Of a stretch of DNA of 6,510 bases, positions 1-6,392 are shown one piece after another. Made by a program: the position numbers and the translations under genes. The stretch is from Treponema sp. (lineage in GTDB: Bacteria > Spirochaetota > Spirochaetia > Treponematales > Rectinemataceae): assembly GCA_012516755.1 (NCBI GenBank), contig JAAYWE010000151.1:1-6510 (forward strand). The letters are read 5' to 3'. Every line of letters begins with the position of its first letter. Position 1 is the stretch's first letter. The notes below the pieces were generated by a model. That model was not told the DNA's origin, made no database searches, and was given only the letters and a program-made list of their open reading frames with translations.

Positions 1-40
1 AGACATAGCTATAAGATTTGCCCTTGGATTTCTATTTCCG

Positions 41-97
41 AATGATACATTTGTATTGATATGAGACTTAAGTACTGTATAATAATGATACAATTTG
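41..97. repeat. Pair of AATGATACA direct repeats flanking the first promoter
   Basis: The sequence shows AATGATACATTTG at 41-53 and AATGATACAATTTG at 84-97, identical except for one inserted A. The copies are 43 bp apart, about four helical turns. One lies just upstream of the -35 hexamer and the other covers the expected transcription start. The first copy also contains the small palindrome ATACA-TT-TGTAT (45-56). The placement suits an operator pair for a dimeric regulator acting on the transport operon. That role is inferred, and no regulator is encoded in the window. Confidence 0.35.
56..83 (+). promoter_or_regulatory. Sigma-70-like promoter of the solute-transport operon
   Basis: A -35 hexamer TTGATA (56-61) is separated by 16 nt from a perfect -10 hexamer TATAAT (78-83). 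Transcription would start near position 90 and leave an untranslated leader of about 120 nt before the first gene. A second TATAAT at 138-143 has no good -35 at the right distance, so it is less likely to be used. Assigned by consensus match only. Confidence 0.6.
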
Positions 98-143
98 CCT
101 TCTTAGGTATCTGAGCTGTTGGTCAAATCTTATCTACTATAAT

Positions 144-161
144 ATTTCGCCTTGCGGAAAT
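144..161 (+). other. Small stem-loop in the 5' leader
   Basis: The arms ATTTCGC (144-150) and GCGGAAAT (154-161) pair over seven base pairs with one bulged G (156) and a three-base loop. It would lie in the leader transcript about 40 nt upstream of the ribosome binding site. No U-run follows, so it is not a terminator, and it does not match a riboswitch class that I recognise. It may be incidental or may stabilise the transcript. Confidence 0.25.
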
Positions 162-210
162 CTAAGTCATGGCATACACTATATTCGTAAAGTTCTTTTA
201 GGAGGTTTCC

Positions 211-1206
211 ATGAAACGTCTAATTATCGCAGGGCTTGTGCTAATTCTCAGTCTGACTGTGGCATTTGGGCAGCAAAAACTTGGCGTGTATACAACACTG
301 GATGAGCCTCTCGCTAAAGCGCTATTTGATGAGTATCAGAAAGAAACGGGAATAGTGCTCAATTGGCAGAGACTTTCTGGCGGTGAAGTAGAGGCTAGAC
401 TTGAGGCAGAGAAGGCAAATCCCCAGGCTTCCATATGGGTGGGCGGAGTAGGACTCAATCACATAAGCGCCAAGCTGAAAGGCTTGACAGCTCCTTACAA
501 ATCCAAGATGCTCGAGAATACTCCTTTGCAGTTTCGAGATCCAGAGAACTATTGGGTAGGGCTTTATATAGGGCCCATCTGCTTTGTAACCAACAATAAA
601 GTAGCTAAAGAACAAGGAATTAAACCCCCCACGTCCTGGGCTGATCTGCTAAAACCTGAATACAAGGGAAAAATACGCGTGGCAAATCCCACAACATCCG
701 GTACGGCATACAATGTCATAACCACATTGCGTTATGTATTTGGGGGCGATGAAGAGAAGGTCTTTGATTATCTGAATAAGCTTGACAAGAATATCGACCA
801 GTATACCAAATCTGGCGCCGCGCCTGGAAAGAGTGTGGCTATCGGAGAAATTCCTGTAGCTATTGGCTATGCGCACGACAATGTCAAGCTCAAGGTTGAA
901 GGTGCAGATGTCACTATCACCTTCCCCTCGGAAGGAACCGGTTATGAGATAGCCTCTATGTCGATAGTAAAAGGCGGACCCGACCCGGTAAATGCCAAAA
1001 AACTATATGACTGGGTGCTTTCTGCTAAGGCGCAGGAGATTATTGCATCATGGTATGTAATTCCTGTATCAAAGATTGCTAAGAAGAATCCTCAAGCCTT
1101 CAGTCTAAGCGAGATCAAAACCGTTGATCAGGATGTGATTTGGGATGCAGCGAATAAGGATCGGCTTCTCGAGCGATGGGTCAAGGAGATCGGTTCCAAG
1201 CGCTGA
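211..1206 (+). CDS. Periplasmic solute-binding protein of an AfuA/FbpA-type ABC importer
   Basis: This 331-residue protein would capture a solute in the periplasm and deliver it to the permease encoded next. Residues 1-20 form a signal peptide: Lys-Arg, a hydrophobic core, then Ala-Phe-Gly before Gln-Gln. There is no cysteine at the cleavage site, so it is a soluble periplasmic protein, not a lipoprotein. The mature part carries family hallmarks: SGGEVEARLEAEKANPQA (56-73) followed by WVGG, PTSWADLL (140-147), NPTTSGTAY (159-167), and GYEIASMSIVKGG (244-256). The tandem tyrosines that hold ferric iron in FbpA are absent; GYAHD (219-223) is found instead. Relatives transport iron, hexose phosphates or phosphonates, so the substrate is open. 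The ATG start follows a strong AGGAGG (200-205) at a 5-nt gap. The three-gene order fits an importer operon. Confidence 0.9.
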   Translation: MKRLIIAGLVLILSLTVAFGQQKLGVYTTLDEPLAKALFDEYQKETGIVLNWQRLSGGEVEARLEAEKANPQASIWVGGVGLNHISAKLKGLTAPYKSKMLENTPLQFRDPENYWVGLYIGPICFVTNNKVAKEQGIKPPTSWADLLKPEYKGKIRVANPTTSGTAYNVITTLRYVFGGDEEKVFDYLNKLDKNIDQYTKSGAAPGKSVAIGEIPVAIGYAHDNVKLKVEGADVTITFPSEGTGYEIASMSIVKGGPDPVNAKKLYDWVLSAKAQEIIASWYVIPVSKIAKKNPQAFSLSEIKTVDQDVIWDAANKDRLLERWVKEIGSKR

Positions 1207-1226
1207 TTTTTGATCTTATTTAGGAT

Positions 1227-1242
1227 CACATTCCGAAATGTG
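1227..1242 (+). other. Perfect 6-bp hairpin after the binding-protein gene
   Basis: CACATT (1227-1232) and AATGTG (1237-1242) pair perfectly around a four-base loop CCGA, 20 nt past the stop codon. It is followed by a run of A, not T, so it does not terminate plus-strand transcription by itself. Together with the larger stem-loop just downstream it could protect the 3' end of the binding-protein message from exonucleases. Confidence 0.35.
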
Positions 1243-1254
1243 AAAAAAATTAAT

Positions 1255-1298
1255 GAGCCGGACCCTGAGGAATGTTATGTTCCTCAAGGGTTCGGTTC
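1255..1298 (+). terminator. Long intercistronic stem-loop: leaky terminator or mRNA stabiliser
   Basis: The arms 1255-1272 and 1280-1298 pair over about 18 positions with two G-T wobbles and one bulged A (1286). The GC-rich core is CCGGACCCTGAGGAA against TTCCTCAAGGGTTCGG, with a seven-base loop. The tail TTCTTCGTATTCTTGGTTTT is only moderately T-rich. It sits between the stop of the binding-protein gene and the GTG of the permease gene, with no clear new promoter after it. In importer operons such structures commonly let the binding protein be made in excess over the membrane parts. Read-through termination and transcript stabilisation cannot be told apart from sequence. Confidence 0.6.
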
Positions 1299-1331
1299 TT
1301 CGTATTCTTGGTTTTGATGATGATAAAGAGA

Positions 1332-1337
1332 AGAGGA
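1332..1337 (+). promoter_or_regulatory. Ribosome binding site selecting the GTG start of the permease gene
   Basis: AGAGGA lies seven nucleotides before the GTG at 1345. The first in-frame ATG (1369) lacks a comparable site and would cut into the first hydrophobic segment. The GTG is therefore preferred. Confidence 0.6.
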
Positions 1338-1344
1338 TCTCCAA

Positions 1345-3549
1345 GTGTTTACCAAGAAAAAGATTATAATGCTCTCTGTGGTATGCCTTATCTTCGCTTT
1401 AGGAGAATATTGGATTTTCTCTACAATTAAGAATACCTTCGAAAAGAACACCCTAAAAGAGATGAAGGCGCTCGTAAAGGCCATGACTTCTTTTGCGCCT
1501 TCGAACAATGAAGCTCTTTCTGATTGGATAGAAGAGCTTGGTGCCATCTATTCGGACAACCGCTTCTTTGTGATAAAGGGAGTTCCTGGCGAGGAGGGAA
1601 GTGAAGAACTCGGCGGAGATGACGCGCTCTTGGAGTTATGGCAGCTTCCGGAATATGCAGATACGGCGAGCAGCGCTGCGGAATCGGTCTCTTACCTTGA
1701 AATCTACAAATGGCCGAAAATCGTCCATTTTAAGGGGATCCCTTACACGCTTATGGTCGCTCCCATACCCGATGCAGAGAATAGCGAAGCGCGGGCTACT
1801 CTTCTTGCTGCCATTGACTCTACTGGTTATGTTTCTTTTACCAGGCTTGTAGATGCTCTTGCCTTGATTTTCTTTGCTTTGTTTGCCATTGGCTTTGGCA
1901 TTGCGACATTCTCGCGTGATCCGATCAGCGGTTATGCAATAGTGGTATTAGCCGCAATAGTGCTTGCGTTCGTCGCTTATCCGCTTTTGGAGGCCGTGCG
2001 TCTTACCTTGATAAAGGATGGCAGATTCTCTTTCAATGTATGGAAGAATATTCTTTCCAATCGCCAGTATTTGCAGGCGCTTTGGGGTTCGATCCAGCTT
2101 GGAATTGTGACCGCGACGATTTCAACTTTCATAGGCTTTGTCTATGCTTTTGCGGTAGCGCGCACAAGCATAAAAGGCAAAAAATTGATAACCACTCTTG
2201 CGACAATGCCTGTCATATCGCCACCATTCTCTCTAACTTTGTCTATCATCCTGTTATTTGGCAAGAATGGTATCGTTACCAGGCAATGGCTTGGCCTTCA
2301 AAATGTCAATATATATGGTTTGTGGGGATTGGCTTTAGCGCAGACAATCAGCATGTTTCCTATCGCATTTATGACTATGCAAGGAGTCCTGGAGGCTATT
2401 GACTCCACATTGGAGGACGCTTCGCTCGATCTCAATGCATCCAGATGGTACACCTTCAGCCATGTGACATTGCCGCTTGCCGCTCCCGGCCTTCTTTCCA
2501 GCTGGCTGCTTGTGTTCACAAATTCCCTTGCGGATTTTGCAAATCCCCTTCTGCTATCTGGCTCCTATAGGGTGCTGTCTGTAGAGTCATATATTGAAGC
2601 TATAGGTATGAATAGGTTGAATAATGGCGCGGCTCTGTCTCTTCTTCTGCTCTTACCCACTCTGACGGCATTTCTGGCGCAGCGCCGCTGGGTGAATCGC
2701 AAGTCTTTTGTGGTTGTTACAGGTAAGCCTTCTACGAGGCTCTCTGATCTAGCCTCTCCTGGAATAAAAAAGGCGCTGACAGGCTTTGTAATTTTGGTAA
2801 GCGCATTTATTGTGGGTCTGTACGGCACAATAGTCGCCGGTTGCTTTGTCAAGAATTGGGGTATCGATTATTCCTTTACTCTAGCTAATATCGGTGAGGC
2901 TTTGACGAGAGGAAAGCAATCTCTTGTTTCCACGATTACACTGGCTGGAATTGCCACTCCCATTGCTGGAATTCTTGCGATGGTAGCGGCCTTTATACTC
3001 GTGAGGAAGAATTTTCCGGGGAAGCGCATCCTGGAGTCTCTCATCATGGCGCCTTTTGCCATTCCTGGTACTCTCATAGGAATAAGCTTTATTCTGGCAT
3101 TTAACAAACCCCCCTTGCTTCTTGTCGGAACAGGGGCAATTTTAGTCATAAACTATGTGGTGAGAGAGCTGCCGGTCGGTGTGGAGGGCGGTATCGCGGC
3201 GCTAAGGCAGATCGATCCTTCGATAGAAGAAGCAGCGGCAGACCTCGGAGCAGACCAGGCAACGATATTTCGCACCATTATTTTGCCACTGATAAGACCG
3301 GCTTTTATATCGAGCATGTCTTATACTTTTGTTCGCTCGATGACAGCCGTTTCCGCTATAATATTCCTCATAAGCGCGAGATGGTACCATATCACTATAC
3401 AAATATATAACTTTTCGGAGAATTTGCGTTTTGGACTGGCTAGTGTGCTCGCTACGACGCTAATCATAATAGTGCTAGCCGTTTTTGGGCTAATGAGACT
3501 TTTGGTGCGGCAAAGCGAGTACCTGGAAAAAACGATAACAACACAGTGA
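1345..3549 (+). CDS. Fused double ABC permease (AfuB/FbpB type) with an extra N-terminal extracytoplasmic region
   Basis: The 734-residue inner-membrane protein carries two binding-protein-dependent permease domains in one chain, so a single copy can form the import channel. Domain 1 spans roughly 245-445 and domain 2 roughly 525-720. Each ends with a cytoplasmic EAA loop that docks on the ATPase. The second loop is canonical (EEAAADLG at 628-635, then ILPL at 646-649). The first is degenerate (EDASLDLN at 357-364, then TLPL at 375-378). Ahead of the normal fold lie a membrane segment at about 7-28, a hydrophilic acidic stretch at about 29-168, and a second membrane segment at about 169-189. 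By Lys/Arg placement that stretch should face the periplasm. It looks like a small ligand-sensing or docking domain, but I cannot name its family. Fused relatives such as AfuB are, as I recall, a little shorter. Start is GTG with AGAGGA upstream. Confidence 0.88.
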   Translation: MFTKKKIIMLSVVCLIFALGEYWIFSTIKNTFEKNTLKEMKALVKAMTSFAPSNNEALSDWIEELGAIYSDNRFFVIKGVPGEEGSEELGGDDALLELWQLPEYADTASSAAESVSYLEIYKWPKIVHFKGIPYTLMVAPIPDAENSEARATLLAAIDSTGYVSFTRLVDALALIFFALFAIGFGIATFSRDPISGYAIVVLAAIVLAFVAYPLLEAVRLTLIKDGRFSFNVWKNILSNRQYLQALWGSIQLGIVTATISTFIGFVYAFAVARTSIKGKKLITTLATMPVISPPFSLTLSIILLFGKNGIVTRQWLGLQNVNIYGLWGLALAQTISMFPIAFMTMQGVLEAIDSTLEDASLDLNASRWYTFSHVTLPLAAPGLLSSWLLVFTNSLADFANPLLLSGSYRVLSVESYIEAIGMNRLNNGAALSLLLLLPTLTAFLAQRRWVNRKSFVVVTGKPSTRLSDLASPGIKKALTGFVILVSAFIVGLYGTIVAGCFVKNWGIDYSFTLANIGEALTRGKQSLVSTITLAGIATPIAGILAMVAAFILVRKNFPGKRILESLIMAPFAIPGTLIGISFILAFNKPPLLLVGTGAILVINYVVRELPVGVEGGIAALRQIDPSIEEAAADLGADQATIFRTIILPLIRPAFISSMSYTFVRSMTAVSAIIFLISARWYHITIQIYNFSENLRFGLASVLATTLIIIVLAVFGLMRLLVRQSEYLEKTITTQ

Positions 3550-3611
3550 TGAATCGCGATCGAAGCGGGTCGACCGAAAAGCAGATTTAATTTTATAGGA
3601 AAGGGTAGAGT

Positions 3612-4733
3612 ATGACAGCAAAATCAGTGCCTGTGGCGCTCTCTCATGTGACTAAGATATTCAAAGACCCGAAAGGTAAAGGCGAAGTACATGCTGTCGA
3701 GGATGCTGACTTCGAAGTAAAGCCAGGTGAGCTGGTGACCCTATTGGGTCCTTCTGGATGCGGAAAGACTACTACTTTGCGGATGATCGGAGGCTTTGAA
3801 TTGCCAACCAAGGGCAAGATCATCATCGGAGATACAGACGTGACTTTTTTGCCGCCAAATGGGAGGCAGACAGCCACCGTTTTTCAATCCTATGGTCTTT
3901 TCCCTCATATGGATGTGTTCGACAATGTCGCTTATGGGCTCAAAATACGAAAGCTACCCAAGAATGAAATAGAAAAGCAGGTCACGGATATTCTTGACCT
4001 TGTTGGGCTTTCTGAACTAATGCACAGAGCACCCGGTAGGCTTTCGGGTGGTCAACAGCAGCGAGTTGCGCTGGCTAGATCGCTTGTGGTGGAGCCACAA
4101 GTACTATTGCTCGATGAGCCTCTGTCGAATCTAGATGCTCTTTTACGCGAGCAGATGAGAGTTGAAATCCGACGTATCCAGAAAACCCTTGGCATTACAG
4201 CTATATATGTGACACACGACCGCATCGAGGCTATGAGTCTTTCTGATCGGATAATTGTAATGCGTGAAGGCAAGATTTTGCAGATAGGAACTCCAAGCGA
4301 AATATATGTGGAACCCGATTCAGTATTCGTCGCAGGCTTTGTGGGTAAGGTGGCTTTTTTCCATGCGCAGCTAGAGGGTTTTGAACCAGATGGAAGGGCT
4401 ATATGCAGATTAGGGCAAAAAATGGTGCATGCCAGTTCTGCTGTAAAAGGGCTTAAGCCAGGCGATGATGTTGAACTAATGGCCAGACCGGAATCGCTGC
4501 GCATTGTCAGCCAAGAAGAGGCTGTTGCTTCTGGGCAAGTCTTTGCCAAGGTCTATTTAGGCTCAAATGTGGAAATCTATGTAAAGACAGAGACCGGCGA
4601 ACTGCTCATAGAAATAGAAGATCCATTGGGTAAGGTCATTCCTTCCGAGGGAGAAACCGTTTGGATAGGTTTCAACGAAAGAAAGGTCAGAGCGCTGCCC
4701 ACCGAGGAACAAGCAGAGGAGCAATCGAAATAA
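3612..4733 (+). CDS. ATP-binding subunit of the AfuABC/FbpABC-type importer
   Basis: This 373-residue cytoplasmic ATPase would dimerise on the fused permease and power uptake. In order it shows Walker A GPSGCGKTT (46-54), the Q-loop VFQSYGLFPHM (90-100), the signature LSGGQQQR (144-151), Walker B VLLLDEP (164-170), the D-loop SNLD (172-175) and the switch histidine H202. From about residue 240 a C-terminal region of the TOBE type follows, with ELMARPESLRI (289-299). Length and layout match FbpC/PotA/AfuC proteins. The segment after the switch His is HDRIEAM, where this subfamily normally has HDQ-E/S-EAM; the substitutions lie outside the catalytic residues. A purine-rich AGGAAAGGG (3597-3605) precedes the ATG by six nucleotides. 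The 62-nt gap after the permease stop has no terminator, so co-transcription is likely. Confidence 0.93.
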   Translation: MTAKSVPVALSHVTKIFKDPKGKGEVHAVEDADFEVKPGELVTLLGPSGCGKTTTLRMIGGFELPTKGKIIIGDTDVTFLPPNGRQTATVFQSYGLFPHMDVFDNVAYGLKIRKLPKNEIEKQVTDILDLVGLSELMHRAPGRLSGGQQQRVALARSLVVEPQVLLLDEPLSNLDALLREQMRVEIRRIQKTLGITAIYVTHDRIEAMSLSDRIIVMREGKILQIGTPSEIYVEPDSVFVAGFVGKVAFFHAQLEGFEPDGRAICRLGQKMVHASSAVKGLKPGDDVELMARPESLRIVSQEEAVASGQVFAKVYLGSNVEIYVKTETGELLIEIEDPLGKVIPSEGETVWIGFNERKVRALPTEEQAEEQSK

Positions 4734-4743
4734 TATAGGACTT

Positions 4744-4781
4744 GAAAGGCAGACATTAAGGGTTCTGGGCTTTTGCCTTTC
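4744..4781. terminator. Imperfect hairpin between convergent genes, possible bidirectional terminator
   Basis: GAAAGGCA (4744-4751) and TGCCTTTC (4774-4781) pair perfectly over eight base pairs around a 22-base loop. It begins ten bases after the stop of the ATPase gene and ends 19 bases from the stop of the opposing ubiX-like gene. Neither side has a strong T-run, and the loop is large, so efficient intrinsic termination is uncertain. Position between convergent stops is the main support. Confidence 0.4.
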
Positions 4782-4800
4782 TAAGATTGGCGCAAAGAAA

Positions 4801-5406
4801 TTATGGTTTGCCTGGATCCTCTCCTGTCATAGCTTTGTCAACTATATCAAGATGATCAAGTATTCGGTATACAACAGTATCGACAAGCGACTGGATGTCG
4901 GGTGGCTTGCCACAGAAGCTGGGAGAAGCTGGAAGAATCACAGCCCCAGCCTCCTTGAGCTGGGTCATGGCTCGCAGCGATATAAGGGAAAGCGGTGTTT
5001 CTCTAGGCACAACGATAAAAGGCCAACCTTCTTTTAGAGCGACAGCTCCAGCCCTATGGATAAGATTCGAACAGTTTCCACTTGCTATGGTGCTTAGCGT
5101 CCCCATGGAACAAGGTACGATAACCGTTCCATGGAGCCGAAAGGAACCTGATGAAATAGCTGCCGAGAAATCATTGTTCTCATGCATGGTAATAAAAGCA
5201 TGCCTTCCTTCCGGACCTCCTTGAGATTGCAGCCTTCCGAGCCAATAGCCAAGTGGACGACCTGTCTCTTCAAGAAGGACTCGCGCGCCGTGCTCGCTCG
5301 TCACAACATGGATCCTGACACCATTTGCCGCAAGTGCGCAGAGTAATCGTATGGAGTAGATAGCGCCAGAAGCGCCAGTGATGCAGACTAGGCAGCGCTT
5401 TACCAT
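4801..5406 (-). CDS. ubiX: UbiX-type flavin prenyltransferase
   Basis: This 201-residue protein should transfer a dimethylallyl group to FMN, making the prenylated flavin cofactor of UbiD-type decarboxylases. From the chosen start it shows the flavin-binding ITGASGA (9-15), VPCSMGTLSTIASG (97-110), NLIHRA (114-119), LKE (124-126), VPRETPLS (133-140) and LPASPSFCGKP (158-168). These are the hallmark blocks of UbiX/Pad1, and length is normal. In the last block the family usually has Tyr after the Phe (PxFY); here it is Cys165. The following Arg181 is kept. The chosen ATG gives MVKRCLVCITGASG, like the E. coli N-terminus. An ATG at 5415 and a TTG at 5448 are also in frame, and none has a convincing ribosome binding site. 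No ubiD is visible in the window, so the client enzyme is unknown. Confidence 0.9.
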   Translation of the reverse strand: MVKRCLVCITGASGAIYSIRLLCALAANGVRIHVVTSEHGARVLLEETGRPLGYWLGRLQSQGGPEGRHAFITMHENNDFSAAISSGSFRLHGTVIVPCSMGTLSTIASGNCSNLIHRAGAVALKEGWPFIVVPRETPLSLISLRAMTQLKEAGAVILPASPSFCGKPPDIQSLVDTVVYRILDHLDIVDKAMTGEDPGKP

Positions 5407-5505
5407 GCTTGTCATTTTAGCCCAGGTAAATATGGAGCGCAATGCCAAATAAGCAGAGGATAGAAATAACCTGATTCAAGGTATACCCAGTCAGATTGTA
5501 ATCAT

Positions 5506-5514
5506 TGTTATAAT
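5506..5514 (+). promoter_or_regulatory. Extended -10 promoter for the second ABC operon
   Basis: TGTTATAAT is an exact TGnTATAAT extended -10 element. No good -35 lies 16-18 nt upstream, which extended -10 promoters tolerate. Transcription would begin near 5521, giving a leader of about 80 nt before the ATG at 5601. The region is AT-rich and shared with the 5' side of the divergent ubiX-like gene, for which I find only a weak TACAAT (5495-5500, minus strand). Confidence 0.5.
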
Positions 5515-5600
5515 TATTCATTTCTTTTTCAACTCATTCTTATGGAAACAATTTTGGCTAAACATTAGGATTTACTCGAAAATTTGAAGAAGGAAGTCCC

Positions 5601-6392
5601 ATGTCAGACATAATTATTGAGCTCGATGCCGTTCAAAAGGTCTATTTCTTAGATACTGTCGAGGTCGAAGCCATCAGAGACATTTCGCTTGAAATACACT
5701 CTGGCGATTTTGTAAGCATTGCGGGACCTTCAGGTTCCGGTAAGACCACCATTCTCAATTTGATAGGCTGTGTAGACAAGCCAACTTCCGGCACTGTGAT
5801 AGTAAATGGACAGCGTACGAGCGATCTCGACGACGATAGACTCACGGAGTTGCGTCACCGCTCCATTGGATTCATCTTTCAGACCTTCAATCTTATTCCT
5901 GTCCTCAATATCCGCGAGAATGTGGAACTTCCTCTTCTTCTCGATGGCCTTTCAGAAAATGAGACCAAAGCAGAAAGGGAAAAGTGGGTGGATTTTCTTA
6001 TCGATAGCGTTGGTCTCAAGGATCGTATGCTGCATAAGCCAGCAGAGCTCTCGGGAGGCCAGCGTCAACGTGTCGCGATTGCTCGCGCTCTCGTTATGAA
6101 GCCTGCAATTGTGCTTGCTGATGAGCCTACTGCTAATCTGGATTCTGCTACAGGCGAAAGCATCCTACGCCTAATGCGCAAGATGAATGAAACATTTGGC
6201 ACGACCTTCATCTTCAGTACTCATGATCCGGATATAGTCGAAGAAGCCGATCATATAATACGTCTCAAAGATGGCATAATCGTGGAGGACTTCAGGATAA
6301 ATGAAGACCGGTCTGGCGATACATTGAATTTCCGCAATTCTATAAGAGCTACTGGCACAAAAGCCACTGGTACAGAAGGCAGTCAAGCATGA
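5601..6392 (+). CDS. LolD/MacB-type ABC transporter ATP-binding protein
   Basis: A 263-residue cytoplasmic ATPase. In order it shows Walker A GPSGSGKTT (42-50), the Q-loop IGFIFQTFNLIP (89-100), the signature LSGGQRQR (150-157), Walker B IVLADEP (170-176), the D-loop ANLD (178-181) and the switch histidine H208. FIFQTFNLIPVLNIRENVELPLL is the pattern of the LolD/MacB/FtsE branch, which partners FtsX-fold permeases and acts in lipoprotein release, peptide or drug efflux, or cell-envelope work. The next gene encodes such a permease. About 30 residues after the usual end (from about 230) form a polar tail with the doubled motif ATGTKATGTEG. AAGGAAG (5590-5596) precedes the ATG. The precise substrate cannot be read from the ATPase, so no symbol is given. 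Confidence 0.92.
   Translation: MSDIIIELDAVQKVYFLDTVEVEAIRDISLEIHSGDFVSIAGPSGSGKTTILNLIGCVDKPTSGTVIVNGQRTSDLDDDRLTELRHRSIGFIFQTFNLIPVLNIRENVELPLLLDGLSENETKAEREKWVDFLIDSVGLKDRMLHKPAELSGGQRQRVAIARALVMKPAIVLADEPTANLDSATGESILRLMRKMNETFGTTFIFSTHDPDIVEEADHIIRLKDGIIVEDFRINEDRSGDTLNFRNSIRATGTKATGTEGSQA
6348..6374 (+). repeat. Short imperfect tandem repeat in the ATPase C-terminal tail
   Basis: GCTACTGGCACA (6348-6359) and GCCACTGGTACA (6363-6374) match at 10 of 12 positions with a 15-bp period. Both are in frame and encode Ala-Thr-Gly-Thr. The differences are both at third codon positions, so the peptide is identical. The tail lies beyond the conserved ATPase fold and may vary between strains. Confidence 0.5.

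Noticed and set aside
78..96. AT-rich stretch over the -10 region as a Fur box
   Set aside because: It gives a partial match to the GATAAT-type repeats in the first two hexamers, but the third, inverted hexamer does not fit. The match is explained by the -10 element and the AATGATACA repeat.
90..210. Riboswitch in the 120-nt leader (TPP or similar)
   Set aside because: Only one small hairpin is visible. None of the conserved core sequences of riboswitches that I know is present.
3550..3611. Palindromic bases (TCGCGA, GGTCGACC) in the permease-ATPase gap as a terminator
   Set aside because: The palindromes are short with no loop and no following T-run, so they cannot make an intrinsic terminator.
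4052..4549. 165-codon minus-strand open frame
   Set aside because: It lies wholly opposite the conserved Walker B to TOBE part of the importer ATPase and its translation resembles no family. It is a shadow of the real gene.
211..4733. Firm annotation of the operon as ferric iron uptake (fbpABC)
   Set aside because: Overall homology allows it, but the tandem tyrosine iron ligands are missing, so the substrate is left open.
4895..5224. 109-codon plus-strand open frame
   Set aside because: It is antisense to the conserved blocks of the UbiX-like gene and has no ribosome binding site or recognisable protein features.
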